A stretch of 64,000 bases of DNA, taken from Nitrospira sp. (GTDB lineage: Bacteria; Nitrospirota; Nitrospiria; Nitrospirales; Nitrospiraceae). The position numbers were made by a program, and so were the translations under genes. This document shows positions 52,868 to 61,724 of this stretch, in pieces; the first letter of the stretch is position 1, and every line of letters starts with the position of its first letter. Location: assembly GCA_035968315.1 (NCBI GenBank), contig JAVYIN010000003.1, positions 124,001 to 188,000 of the forward strand, written 5' to 3'. The notes under the pieces were generated by a model. It was not told where the DNA came from. It did not search any database and worked only from the letters and a program-made list of their open reading frames with translations.

Positions 52868-52923
52868 GATACGCGACGCATGATTCGGCAGCGGCACGGC
52901 AAGATAACGAAAGAGGAACAGCA

Positions 52924-53262
52924 GTGACCGACTGGGGTAAGTATGTGATCTATTTTCTGCTGGGTGGGACGATCGTGAGCGTCTCCACCTACCTCGGTGC
53001 GCAAGGGAAATCGTTTCTCGCGGCCTTTGCCAGCACCTTTCCCGCCATCACGGGCGCCACCTTTGTGCTGATCTATCTGAACGGCGGGAACGAGGCGATC
53101 GTCAGCTACGCGAAAAATCTGCTGTGGTTCGTGCCGCCCTGGATGGTCTACGTCGTCGCTATGATCGCCGGCGTTCCCCGCTTCGGATTCTGGCCGGCCA
53201 TGATCGGCTCCCTGACACTCTATATGGGCTGCGTGGGGGCCTTGAGATTGTGGCTGCGCTAA
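52924..53262 (+). CDS. DUF3147-like small membrane protein
   Basis: 112 residues with a GTG start; AGAGGA is 7 bp upstream. Four hydrophobic helices (YVIYFLLGGTIVSVSTYLGA, FASTFPAITGATFVLIYL, LLWFVPPWMVYVVAMIAG and a last one) resemble DUF3147. No function is known. The Tyr/Trp-rich PPWMVY turn is conserved in such proteins. Confidence 0.65.
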   Translation: MTDWGKYVIYFLLGGTIVSVSTYLGAQGKSFLAAFASTFPAITGATFVLIYLNGGNEAIVSYAKNLLWFVPPWMVYVVAMIAGVPRFGFWPAMIGSLTLYMGCVGALRLWLR

Positions 53263-53286
53263 AAGGGCCGCACCGAACTGCCGGCG

Positions 53287-53859
53287 TCAGACCGCCCCGC
53301 TGAAATGGAGTCGATTGATTTCCCCGAGCGCTAATACCATCTGATCAAGCGCAGCGGTGACGGAGCGGCTGGCTATTTGCGAAGGTCCATTTGATCCCAC
53401 CCAGATATTGGGCGGATTGGCGATCTCGCGGACGTTCTGGCAAAAGCGCGAAATCGTCTGTTTCCAATGATAGGCGCCAGGCGCCTCATCGAGAAAATGA
53501 GCCCGGTCGTTGGAGAAGGGCTCTTCGAATTGTCCTGCGCGCAGCTGCCACATCTGCTCGAGGGCCTGCTGCCGCTCGGGAGACAAGTCCAACCCTTTCG
53601 CCTGTTCATTGAGCGCGGCGAATAATCCCCCGACGACGTGATCGACCTGCGACTCAGGAAAGACGCCGACGCAGGCCTGCATCAGCAAAAACTTGTGGAA
53701 GAGAAAGACTTCGGCGCTGATGCGGGCTTCGTGTGCGGATGGGTCATAGGCGCGGGCGAGTTCACGGAGCGCCTCGGCTGACGCTCCTTCCAACGCGGTC
53801 CCCAAGAGACGCGCGATCTGACGGCCGAGGTTGAGATATTCAATATTCTTCAGCACCAT
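53287..53859 (-). CDS. Hypothetical cytoplasmic protein
   Basis: 190 residues with no signal peptide or membrane helix. Mostly helical: NLGRQIARLLGTALEGASAE, FHKFLLMQACVGVFPES, QVDHVVGGLFAALNEQAKGL. No motif was recognised. Codon use is like its neighbours. It follows the YbjQ-type gene by 54 bp in the same direction. Confidence 0.6.
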   Translation of the reverse strand: MVLKNIEYLNLGRQIARLLGTALEGASAEALRELARAYDPSAHEARISAEVFLFHKFLLMQACVGVFPESQVDHVVGGLFAALNEQAKGLDLSPERQQALEQMWQLRAGQFEEPFSNDRAHFLDEAPGAYHWKQTISRFCQNVREIANPPNIWVGSNGPSQIASRSVTAALDQMVLALGEINRLHFSGAV

Positions 53860-53913
53860 CAGCGCATCCTCTTCAGAACCCCCAGAATCCCCTTCTCCCG
53901 CAGACGGCTCCTG

Positions 53914-54234
53914 CTATTCAATGACGACCGCCGTGCCGCTCGCACTGACCATGAGCATGCTGCTGCTGGCGCCGATGGTTTCATAATCGATATCGATCCC
54001 GACGATCGCATTCGCACCAAGATGCCTGGCCTGCTCGCGCATTTCGCCAAGGGCAATGTCCTTGGCCTTGCGGAGTTCCGCTTCATAAGCCGCCGAGCGA
54101 CCACCGACGATGTCCCTGATCGATGCAAAAAAGTCGCGAAAGATGTTGGCCCCGAGAATGGCATCCCCGCTGACGAGCCCCAGGTACTTGACCGCCTTCT
54201 TGCCTTCGATCGTTGGTGTCGTGGAGAGAATCAT
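53914..54234 (-). CDS. YbjQ/UPF0145 family protein
   Basis: 106 residues from the ATG at 54232-54234, which has GGAGGCG 3 bp upstream. [40 protein letters not shown], then [15 protein letters not shown] and VSASGTAVV are the family pattern. YbjQ proteins form pentameric rings and have been called heavy-metal-binding. A role is not proven. Codons upstream of the chosen Met (to 54267) are not conserved. Confidence 0.88.
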   Translation of the reverse strand: MILSTTPTIEGKKAVKYLGLVSGDAILGANIFRDFFASIRDIVGGRSAAYEAELRKAKDIALGEMREQARHLGANAIVGIDIDYETIGASSSMLMVSASGTAVVIE

Positions 54235-54304
54235 ACCGCCTCCTTCGTGAATGTCCCATCCTCTCACCTCCGGAATTATTCGCCAAGTATTTCCCTAATC
54301 CCCG

Positions 54305-54333
54305 TTGAAGCCCGCGGTATCGCCTGATAGGAT
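54305..54333 (+). promoter_or_regulatory. Promoter of uvrA
   Basis: TTGAAG (54305-54310), a 17-bp spacer ending in TGA (extended -10), TAGGAT (54328-54333). The start would be near 54340, about 22 nt before the GTG at 54363. No LexA-type box was seen. Confidence 0.55.
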
Positions 54334-54362
54334 CGCGCCGTTGCATTCCCGGAGCGCGCATC

Positions 54363-57152
54363 GTGGACTCCACCCCTCTGCCCCCTGCTCGTATCACCGA
54401 CCTCGTCGTCGAGGGGGCACGCCAAAACAATCTCAAGAACATCTCGCTCCGCATTCCGCATAACAAAGTGACGGCAATTACCGGCCTGTCCGGCTCGGGC
54501 AAATCCTCGCTCGCCTTCGACACCCTCTTTGCGGAAGGCCAGTGGCGCTATGTCGAGTCCCTCTCCACCTATGCCCGGATGTTTCTGGAGAAGGTTGCGC
54601 GGCCGGATGTGGATCGCATTCTCAATGTGCGCCCGGCGATTGCCATCGAGCAGAAGAACCAGGTCCGCACTGCCCGCTCAACGGTCGGCACCACGACGGA
54701 AATCGCCGATCTCCTGCGTCTGCTCTTCGCGAAAATCGGCCGGCCGGTCTGCCCGGACTGTCACATTGAGGCTCGCAGCTTTCAGCCGCAGAGCGTCGCG
54801 CAGGATCTCATGGAACGCTATCCCGACGCCCGCGCCATGGTCCTCTTTCCCATCGCCTCCCCTGCGGCCAAACAGGAACAGCCGTTCCTGCACGCACTGC
54901 TCACCAGAGGCTTCTCACGCATCAAGGCCGGCGACGACATCCTGGATCTGCATGAACTCATCAAGCCTGCCGCCCTCAAAGACCGGCCGCTTCACGTGGT
55001 GCTCGACCGCCTGGTGATCCGCGAGGACAATCGCACCAGACTCGTCGAAGCCGTAGAGACGGCCTTTCGCGAAGGCGACGGCCGCTGCAGCCTCGACATC
55101 ATCGGCCAGGGCACCAGGCCCTACAGCACCCACTTTCTCTGCCAGAGTTGCGGGCGCACGTTCGAGCCCCTGCGGCCCATTCTCTTTTCCTTCAATCACC
55201 CCCTCGGCGCGTGCCCTGAATGCAAAGGCTTCGGCAACGTGTTGCGCTACGACCCCGAGCTGGTGATTCCTGACCAAGCCAAGTCGCTCGCCGACGGCGC
55301 CATCGAGCCCTGGAGCAAGCCCAGCGCCGAGTGGTGGCAGGAACACATGCTGCTCGCCGTCAAACGGCAGGGTGTCGACATCACCGCTCCGTTCAGAAGC
55401 CTGCCGAAAAAAACACAGCAGCTCCTCTGGACGGGGGACCAATCGTTCGAGGGCATCCATGACTTCTTCACACACCTGGAAGGTCAACGGTATAAGCTCC
55501 ACGTCCGCGTGCTGTTGAGCCGCTACCGCACGCCTGTCGCCTGCCCCACCTGCCACGGCAGCCGCCTGACGCCGGAGGCTCGGCATGTGAAGATCGCCGA
55601 CGTGGACATCCATGCAGTCTCGGACATGACGATCGAAACAGCCGCCCACTGGATCGACAGCCTGGCACTTCGTCCGTTCGAACGGGAGGTCGCCGCCGAT
55701 ATTCTGCGCATGTTGACCGCGAAGCTGGGATTTCTGCTCCGTGTCGGGCTTGGCTACCTCACGCTGTCCCGCCAAACCAAAACCCTCTCCGGCGGGGAAG
55801 CCCAGCGCGCGGCTCTCGCCAACCAACTTGGCGCCCGCCTGGTCGGCACCCTCTACGTCCTCGACGAGCCGACGATCGGCTTGCATGCGCGGGACACCGA
55901 TCTGCTGGCTGGCATCCTCAACGATCTCGCCGCTGTGGGCAACACCGTGATCGTCGTCGAACACGATCGCCAAATGATCGAGTCAGCCGACCACATCGTC
56001 GAACTGGGCCCCGGCTCAGGCGAGAAGGGCGGCGCGATCGTCTGCGCCGCACCGCGTGAGGCATTCCTCCAAGACCGCCGCTCCCTCACCGCCCGCTATC
56101 TGCGCGGCGACGAATCCATCCCGCTGCCGGCATCCCGCCGTTCCGGAACCGGCAAGGTGCTCGTGGTGGCCGGAGCCACCGAACACAACCTGAAAGACCT
56201 GGTCGTGCGCCTGCCGCTCGGGATGTTCATCTGCGTGACCGGCGTGTCGGGATCCGGCAAGAGCACGCTGGTGGAAGACACGCTCTATCGGGCCCTCGCA
56301 CGAGCCTTTCACGTCGAGGCCTTCCCGACAGGCCACTTCACCACTATCAAGGGATTGGAGCACCTCAAGGGCGTCCGGATGATCGATCAGCAGCCGATCG
56401 GGCGCACCCCCAGATCGAATCCCATCACCTACCTGAAGGCCTTCGACGAGATCCGGCAGCTCTTTGCATCCGAACGCGATGCGCTCCGGCAGGGTCTGAC
56501 CGCCAGCCATTTTTCCTTCAATGCCACCGGCGGACGTTGCGAGCGGTGCGAGGGCGCCGGCGTCGAAAAGCTGGAAATGTACTTCTTCGAAGACATGTAT
56601 GTCCCCTGCGAAACCTGCGAGGGCAAGCGCTTCAAGCCTGAGGTGCTCGCCATTCACTACCAGGGCAAGACAATTGCCGAGGTGCTGGCGATGACAGTCG
56701 ATGAAGCCTTCGCCTTCTTCTCCGGCACACCCAAACTCTCCGAGAAGCTGCACCTGCTGTCGTCGATTGGATTGGGCTATCTGCGTCTCGGCCAATCGGC
56801 CACGACCCTGTCTGGCGGCGAAGCCCAGCGGCTGAAAGTTGCGGCGGAACTGAAAGACGGGACGGCGAAAGACCTGCTCTACATCATGGACGAGCCGACC
56901 ACCGGCCTGCACTTCGACGACATCAAAAAACTCCTGGCCGTGCTGCACAAGCTGGTGAACGCGGGGAACACCCTCATCGTCGTCGAACACAACCTCGATG
57001 TGATCAAAACTGCAGACTGGGTGATCGACTTAGGCCCGGAAGGGGGAGACGCAGGCGGACGAATCGTGGCCGAAGGCAGGCCGGAACAGGTGGCAAAGGT
57101 GGCGGGGTCTCACACAGGGAGATTCTTGGCAAAGGCGCTAGCGAATTGTTAG
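54363..57152 (+). CDS. uvrA: Excinuclease ABC subunit A
   Basis: 929 residues, GTG start. Two ABC modules: GLSGSGKSSLAFDTL with LSGGEAQRAALANQLG and LYVLDEPTIGLHARD, then GVSGSGKSTLVEDTL with LSGGEAQRLKVAAEL and IMDEPTTGLHFDD. Zinc sites: CPDCH, CQSCGRTFEP with CPECKGFG, CPTCHGS, and CERCEGAGVEKL with CETCEGKRF. The LSGGEAQRAALA core in module 1 differs from the common LSGGEAQRIRLA. It recognises DNA damage and loads UvrB. Confidence 0.95.
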   Translation: MDSTPLPPARITDLVVEGARQNNLKNISLRIPHNKVTAITGLSGSGKSSLAFDTLFAEGQWRYVESLSTYARMFLEKVARPDVDRILNVRPAIAIEQKNQVRTARSTVGTTTEIADLLRLLFAKIGRPVCPDCHIEARSFQPQSVAQDLMERYPDARAMVLFPIASPAAKQEQPFLHALLTRGFSRIKAGDDILDLHELIKPAALKDRPLHVVLDRLVIREDNRTRLVEAVETAFREGDGRCSLDIIGQGTRPYSTHFLCQSCGRTFEPLRPILFSFNHPLGACPECKGFGNVLRYDPELVIPDQAKSLADGAIEPWSKPSAEWWQEHMLLAVKRQGVDITAPFRSLPKKTQQLLWTGDQSFEGIHDFFTHLEGQRYKLHVRVLLSRYRTPVACPTCHGSRLTPEARHVKIADVDIHAVSDMTIETAAHWIDSLALRPFEREVAADILRMLTAKLGFLLRVGLGYLTLSRQTKTLSGGEAQRAALANQLGARLVGTLYVLDEPTIGLHARDTDLLAGILNDLAAVGNTVIVVEHDRQMIESADHIVELGPGSGEKGGAIVCAAPREAFLQDRRSLTARYLRGDESIPLPASRRSGTGKVLVVAGATEHNLKDLVVRLPLGMFICVTGVSGSGKSTLVEDTLYRALARAFHVEAFPTGHFTTIKGLEHLKGVRMIDQQPIGRTPRSNPITYLKAFDEIRQLFASERDALRQGLTASHFSFNATGGRCERCEGAGVEKLEMYFFEDMYVPCETCEGKRFKPEVLAIHYQGKTIAEVLAMTVDEAFAFFSGTPKLSEKLHLLSSIGLGYLRLGQSATTLSGGEAQRLKVAAELKDGTAKDLLYIMDEPTTGLHFDDIKKLLAVLHKLVNAGNTLIVVEHNLDVIKTADWVIDLGPEGGDAGGRIVAEGRPEQVAKVAGSHTGRFLAKALANC

Positions 57153-57186
57153 GCATTTTGCTTGCCTCATAACCATAGGACATAGG

Positions 57187-58359
57187 ATGGATACAGATGC
57201 CGAATTTGATATTCGTACCCCGATAGGCCGCGACAGGCTGGCCCAGTACCACACCGCATCTTGCAGGCAAGACCAACTAGCGCTGGAAGAAATTGTTGAT
57301 GCACTAGAATCGTTAGTGCACCAACTCGGCACACGGAGCTGGATGATCTGGCGTTGCGGCGGTTTTAGCATTCCGACAGGTCATAAGAGTCACCGACAAC
57401 TTGATATTGCAGAAGCCGTAGATCTTGGCCACACACTCAGCATTCTCGCACGATGCGATGGATTCGATGAGTTTCTCAGAGGGTTTAACAACCCCACACA
57501 GTTCGCTGACTCGATCTTCGAAGCTCAGATGGCGCGGTGGTGTCTTAATCAACCCAATATAAAGGGACTCCGCTTTGCGCCGAAGCATACCGTGCTTGGC
57601 AGGTATAAACGCCCAGATTTCGAGTTAAAGACTCCAATAGGCCGTGTTGTCTGCGAATGCAAGCGTCTCCACCTTCGCACTCAAGACTGGGCCAAACGAC
57701 TGATCCGTGTTGCCGACACATTCGACACCGCAATTTACACGTCGAAGATTCCCGAAGATCTACGACTGGAGGTAAGTATCAACCGTGCAATTTATGGAGA
57801 TTTGCGAGCTGCTGCCGAACTTGCGTGCCGCCAGATCAAAAATGAGGCATTGGGAAAATCGATAGAACACGGCCCATTCTCTTTAAGGCTTTCTCAGATT
57901 GGGTCAAAGATTACCTCGAACAACTCCATCATCAGACACGGGAGGATTCGTGTCGGATCGACACCGATTGAAAGAAAACCAGAGAATTACTACCTCCTTC
58001 TCTCAAGCCCGTGGATGGAACGTGCCGTCTTTCGTACTATTGGAGCAGCGATCAATGATGCACATCGACAACTCCCGGAGGATCATGACTCTGTGATCTT
58101 CATTGACAGCCCTCGGATTGAAGGCCGCAAGGCGGCGGCAGATCGGCTTCTGAAACCGGAATACGCACACTGCCTTGCTGTCGCTATCGTTCGAGAAGGA
58201 AAGGTAGAGTTCTCGCGCCGTAGTACTGACGAAGAGGTAGTCGATTGGCTTTTCTTCGGTAAGGTACCTCCTCTGAGCCGCCGCCTACGATACATGGTCG
58301 CTTGGCGGTCGGGGTTACGACGTATGTTGCTACGAAAGCTAGCACGGCCTACTACCTAA
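57187..58359 (+). CDS. Unknown protein with a PD-(D/E)XK nuclease-like motif, probable horizontal acquisition
   Basis: 390 residues; AGGACATAGG lies just before the ATG. A motif set typical of PD-(D/E)XK folds is visible: Glu112 (FEAQMARW), Asp144 (KRPDFEL), Glu157-x-Lys159 (VVCECKR). Basic helices follow. No recognisable DNA-binding or NTPase domain was seen. The gene is visibly lower in GC (about 50% by eye) than its neighbours and has different codon use, suggesting transfer. It is 34 bp after uvrA. A restriction-like or repair nuclease role is only an inference. Confidence 0.7.
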   Translation: MDTDAEFDIRTPIGRDRLAQYHTASCRQDQLALEEIVDALESLVHQLGTRSWMIWRCGGFSIPTGHKSHRQLDIAEAVDLGHTLSILARCDGFDEFLRGFNNPTQFADSIFEAQMARWCLNQPNIKGLRFAPKHTVLGRYKRPDFELKTPIGRVVCECKRLHLRTQDWAKRLIRVADTFDTAIYTSKIPEDLRLEVSINRAIYGDLRAAAELACRQIKNEALGKSIEHGPFSLRLSQIGSKITSNNSIIRHGRIRVGSTPIERKPENYYLLLSSPWMERAVFRTIGAAINDAHRQLPEDHDSVIFIDSPRIEGRKAAADRLLKPEYAHCLAVAIVREGKVEFSRRSTDEEVVDWLFFGKVPPLSRRLRYMVAWRSGLRRMLLRKLARPTT

Positions 58360-58413
58360 TTACACAAACATCACCAGGTAAGGGTATAGACAAGCCGCAG
58401 GGGTTTGATACCA

Positions 58414-59667
58414 TCACAACCCCGGTCTCGGTTCCGCCACGATGCCGAGTTCCATCGGGGAGCCGCCGCGCCGGACATCGAGCTTTAAAGCCTGCCCCGC
58501 TTCGACCTGGCAGAGCCGTTTGGCTTCGCGTTCTGATTTCACTCCTGCCAGTGAAGATCCGTTGCAGCCGACGACTTGATCCCCGACGTGCAATCCGGCC
58601 TTCTCTGCGGGAAGGCCACTGCGCAATTCTCGCACCGCGTAGTAACGCGCGCCGGCTGACTCGAGCAATTCCCAATTCACCCCGATGCGCCCGGATCCAA
58701 GCAGACCAGTCTGTGAGCCAAACCTCGCCAGGATGCGATGGGCAATGATGCGAGCAGAGCTCTCCGGATCGTCGGTCGTCGGATCGGTCAGATGCCCCTC
58801 GCCGTTGAACAGAAGCTGGTCGGTTTCCACATCGATCATGCGCAAGGAAAGCGACACACTGTTTGTCCGCGCCTCGACATGCTGCTCCCATTGCTGCACC
58901 CCGCCCACAATGATGGCATGGGCGCCGACCAGCTTGCCGACTTTCAGCACATTGGCATCGTCGGCATGGGTCAGTTGAATCACCTGCTCCTTGAGCACTT
59001 CATCGAGCTTGGCGCGCTCGACCATGTTCATGTCGAGATCCAACAAGAGTGTCGTCACGATCCCTGCTACCCGCGAGCCGGAACCCGGTGCATTCGGTCC
59101 GTCTTCGAACAGCATGACCGCCATCGTGCGGTAGCGATCGATCGTTTCGCGGCCGATCGGACCCAACCCCGTCACAGTCGGCTCAGGCTTGCCCGGGAAA
59201 GCCCCTGCACGGCCGTGCGGCACACCGGCCACTTCACAGGATCGCCGCCGCTGCAAAATGGCCGCGGGCGGCCCCCAGGCGCAGAGTTCCTCGTTCACGA
59301 GCACGACATGCTGCGGATATTCGCGCTGCCGTTCCATAGCCACATTCGTGAACGGGTAGATAACGCAGCCGCCGATCCAGACGGAGATCGGACAGAGGCC
59401 GAGCTCATAGAGCCATTGCTTGCGCGCCGTCAGGGAATATTCCCACACGAGCATCCGCCCATCGTCGCGCAGCACACGGTCCGGACGGCCGATCTCTTCG
59501 AGAATCTGAGCCTTGGTCATGGGCACGGCGAGCCGGTCCAGCTTCGATTCGGATTTGTAGACGGTGTACGCCACTCCGCAATGGGAGGACAGCATTGAGG
59601 CGAGCAGGAGGCTGTTGAACGCCACCTTCCGGCAAACATTCAGGCGGCCCAGGAAGAGACGTCCCAT
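58414..59667 (-). CDS. Envelope protein with BamE-like, CsgG-like and PDZ segments
   Basis: About 417 residues from the ATG at 59665-59667; an earlier Met exists. N-terminal hydrophobic segment ends in SSHC (a poor lipobox). Residues about 48-80 recall the BamE/SmpA motif (MTKAQILEEIGRPDRVLRDD). Residues about 165-305 recall CsgG-type lipoproteins (LDLDMNMVERAKLDEVLKEQ, GKLVGAHAIIVGGV). Residues about 325-415 form a PDZ domain (LRSGLPAEKAGLHVGDQVVG). A combination of these on one protein was not recognised as a known family. It is probably in the periplasm. Confidence 0.72.
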   Translation of the reverse strand: MGRLFLGRLNVCRKVAFNSLLLASMLSSHCGVAYTVYKSESKLDRLAVPMTKAQILEEIGRPDRVLRDDGRMLVWEYSLTARKQWLYELGLCPISVWIGGCVIYPFTNVAMERQREYPQHVVLVNEELCAWGPPAAILQRRRSCEVAGVPHGRAGAFPGKPEPTVTGLGPIGRETIDRYRTMAVMLFEDGPNAPGSGSRVAGIVTTLLLDLDMNMVERAKLDEVLKEQVIQLTHADDANVLKVGKLVGAHAIIVGGVQQWEQHVEARTNSVSLSLRMIDVETDQLLFNGEGHLTDPTTDDPESSARIIAHRILARFGSQTGLLGSGRIGVNWELLESAGARYYAVRELRSGLPAEKAGLHVGDQVVGCNGSSLAGVKSEREAKRLCQVEAGQALKLDVRRGGSPMELGIVAEPRPGL

Positions 59668-59733
59668 GGGCAAGAGCCTAACACCGCCGGCCCAAGGCTT
59701 CAATGGAGTTATTGCGGGCGTAATGCGGGGGAA

Positions 59734-60294
59734 TCAATTATAGGAGGGATCGAACGGCATATCGGCATAATGCCGGTAAGATTCGCCCAGGGTCAGCACA
59801 ATCTCCTGCCAGACACTCGCCGGATCTTTCTCGAACACAATCGTGGAATCCGCCGGCAAGGTGATCCATGAGCCGGTTTTCATTTCGGACTCCAACTGGC
59901 CTGGCCCCCACCCCGAGTATCCAAGGTAGGCACGGAACGACTCTTTCGTCGGAGAGCCGGTCAGGATGCGCTCAACCACCCCGATATCCCCGCCGAGACA
60001 GACCCCATCAAAGACATGATGGGAATTCTCCGGCAGCTGATCCCCCCGATAGAGCAGCATGACCTGATTCGTCTGCACCGGCCCGCCGGCGTAGAGCACA
60101 TGGCCCGCCCCTTCAATGATCGGCACCTGCGGCAGGGCTTCGGAGATGGACATGGCGGTCGGGCGATTGACGACGACACCCAACGCTCCTTCCGCGCCGT
60201 GCTCGCAGAGCAAGACCACGGTCTGGCGAAAATTGGGATCGCGCAGGCTCGGTGCCGCGACGAGAAAAATGCCTTTCCCCAGTTCAACGTTCAT
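59734..60294 (-). CDS. YqgE/AlgH-family protein (UPF0301)
   Basis: 186 residues. GIFLVAAPSLRDPNFRQTVV, LLCEHGAEGALGVVVNRPT, LYAGGPVQTNQVMLLYRG, YSGWGPGQLESEM and GSWITLPAD are the family pattern. The function is not established. AlgH has been linked to alginate regulation in Pseudomonas. It is 66 bp after the preceding gene and in the same direction as the nitrilase-family gene. Confidence 0.92.
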   Translation of the reverse strand: MNVELGKGIFLVAAPSLRDPNFRQTVVLLCEHGAEGALGVVVNRPTAMSISEALPQVPIIEGAGHVLYAGGPVQTNQVMLLYRGDQLPENSHHVFDGVCLGGDIGVVERILTGSPTKESFRAYLGYSGWGPGQLESEMKTGSWITLPADSTIVFEKDPASVWQEIVLTLGESYRHYADMPFDPSYN

Positions 60295-60375
60295 ACGCAG
60301 ATCCTACCGTGCCCCCAGCTTAGGCGCAAGCCTGCGCCTGGAAGGAGACAGAGCCTCCGGTGGATTCCAGAACGA

Positions 60376-61167
60376 TTATTTCCGATAGAGATCCGGCCGC
60401 CGGTCACGCAGCAGATCGTTGTAGGGAGTGAGCGTCTTATTCCTGGCGTCGGCCGGATCGATGTCCACCATCGCCAGTTCTTCTCGGTCCCGCGGCGCGC
60501 GATGCAAAATGACGCCTCGCGGGCTGACCACTTCGCTATGGCCAATAAAGGTGAGCGGCTCCTTGCCGCCGCGGGCCTCCGTGCCGATACGATTACTCGT
60601 AATGGCAAACACACGATTTTCGAGGCACCGCACCGGCATCGAATCGGGACAGTTCGGCAAGACGAGATTTGACGGATGGCAGATGATCTCGGCCCCCATC
60701 AAGGCGAGCGTCCGCGCGGCTTCCGGATAGTACCAATCGAAACAGATCATCACGCCGATCGTGGCGGGGCCGATGTCCCACACCTGGAACCCGCTATCGC
60801 CCGGAGCGAACCACAGGGTCTCTTCAAAAAACAGATGGCTCTTGCGATAGCAGCCCAGAAACCCGGATGGCCCCACGACGACGGCCGAATTGTAGACCTT
60901 TGAACCAGCCCGCTCCGGCAATCCGGCGACAATGTGCATCCGGCGGCGGCGAGCCAGCTCCACTAACATCGTCGTCGTAGGCCCGTCCGGCACCGGCTCA
61001 GATAGGCGTTGCGCCTCTTCTGCTGAGACAAACTGATACCCGGACGCGAACAATTCCGGCAGCACGATCACATCGGCGTCGGCCTGCTCGAGCGTGGCAC
61101 GAACAGTTTCCACGTTCTTGGCCACTGCGCCAAACTCTGGCTCGTATTGATAGTATCCAACACGCAT
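60376..61167 (-). CDS. Carbon-nitrogen hydrolase (nitrilase superfamily)
   Basis: 263 residues. The catalytic triad is visible: Glu in VIVLPELFASGY, Lys in LGCYRKSHLF, and Cys in IGVMICFDWYYPEAAR. The overall length fits amidase/omega-amidase/N-carbamoylase branches. ARTLALMGAEIICHPSN is typical. Substrate not identified. It acts in the cytoplasm. It is followed on the minus strand by yqgE after 81 bp. Confidence 0.9.
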   Translation of the reverse strand: MRVGYYQYEPEFGAVAKNVETVRATLEQADADVIVLPELFASGYQFVSAEEAQRLSEPVPDGPTTTMLVELARRRRMHIVAGLPERAGSKVYNSAVVVGPSGFLGCYRKSHLFFEETLWFAPGDSGFQVWDIGPATIGVMICFDWYYPEAARTLALMGAEIICHPSNLVLPNCPDSMPVRCLENRVFAITSNRIGTEARGGKEPLTFIGHSEVVSPRGVILHRAPRDREELAMVDIDPADARNKTLTPYNDLLRDRRPDLYRK

Positions 61168-61179
61168 AGAGATTCAGGC

Positions 61180-61265
61180 GAGAGACACGAGGGGCGAGGC
61201 TAGAGGAAACAGGAGGGGCAAGAGAACAAGGGCTCAGCGTTCTCTCGCCCCATGCCTCTTGCCCC
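61180..61265. repeat. G/C-rich hairpin repeat between smbP and the nitrilase-family gene
   Basis: A 13-bp stem (61215-61227 GGGGCAAGAGAAC with 61239-61251 GTTCTCTCGCCCC, one G-T pair) sits within flanks of the same wording (GAGGGGCGAGG on the left, CCTCTTGCCCC on the right). No T run follows on either strand, so a standard terminator is unlikely. Related wording is at 4281-4318 and 52642-52672. Confidence 0.6.
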
Positions 61266-61277
61266 TGGCCTGTACGA

Positions 61278-61631
61278 CTACTTCACTTCAGACAGGTGCG
61301 TCACCGCGCCTTCAGCGTGCTGCGTGGCCACGTCCGCATGACCGGCCTTGCCGTGCTCCACCGCTTCCTTCAGATGCTTGACCCCTTCATCCAGATGCGG
61401 ATTTTTCACGTCTTTCTGGGCCGCTTCCGCATGATGGAGCGCCCCTTCCGCATGCTTCACCAGGGCATCAGCATGCCCCTGCTTGCCATGGGCGGCAGCT
61501 TCCTTGGCATGCTCGACCGCTTCGGCGACATGCTTATTGTCGGCCAGCGCCAGCCCAGTCATCAGAGGAGCAGCAACCAATGCGCTCACTGCCACAAAAA
61601 CCGCGACACTGTGACGAACCGTGATCTTCAT
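61278..61631 (-). CDS. smbP: SmbP-like His-rich periplasmic metal-binding protein
   Basis: 117 residues; GGGAGG lies 5 bp before the ATG. Signal peptide (VSALVAAPLMTGLALA, cut before DNKH). The mature protein has 13 His and is built of two similar halves (AAAHGKQGHADALVKHAEGA and AVEHGKAGHADVATQHAEGA). This matches the small metal-binding protein SmbP described in Nitrosomonas, which binds copper and other divalent metals. Its own promoter lies at 61696-61724. It may buffer metal in the periplasm. Confidence 0.88.
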   Translation of the reverse strand: MKITVRHSVAVFVAVSALVAAPLMTGLALADNKHVAEAVEHAKEAAAHGKQGHADALVKHAEGALHHAEAAQKDVKNPHLDEGVKHLKEAVEHGKAGHADVATQHAEGAVTHLSEVK

Positions 61632-61695
61632 GATGGCCTCCCTAAGGGTTGGATGTCGTTGCGCAACACGTGCGTATTACTGCTATGATTAGTTC

Positions 61696-61724
61696 ACCTT
61701 ACACAGCGTATTTTTGAGTGTCAA
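61696..61724 (-). promoter_or_regulatory. Promoter of smbP
   Basis: The minus strand reads TTGACA (61724-61719), a 17-bp spacer, TAAGGT (61701-61696). The -35 is a perfect match and overlaps the stop codon region of the rhodanese gene (61721). The start would be near 61689, leaving about 58 nt before the ATG. Confidence 0.7.

Noticed and set aside
61215-61251. Rho-independent terminator after smbP
   Set aside because: The stem is strong but no T run follows on either strand, and the wording matches other repeats.
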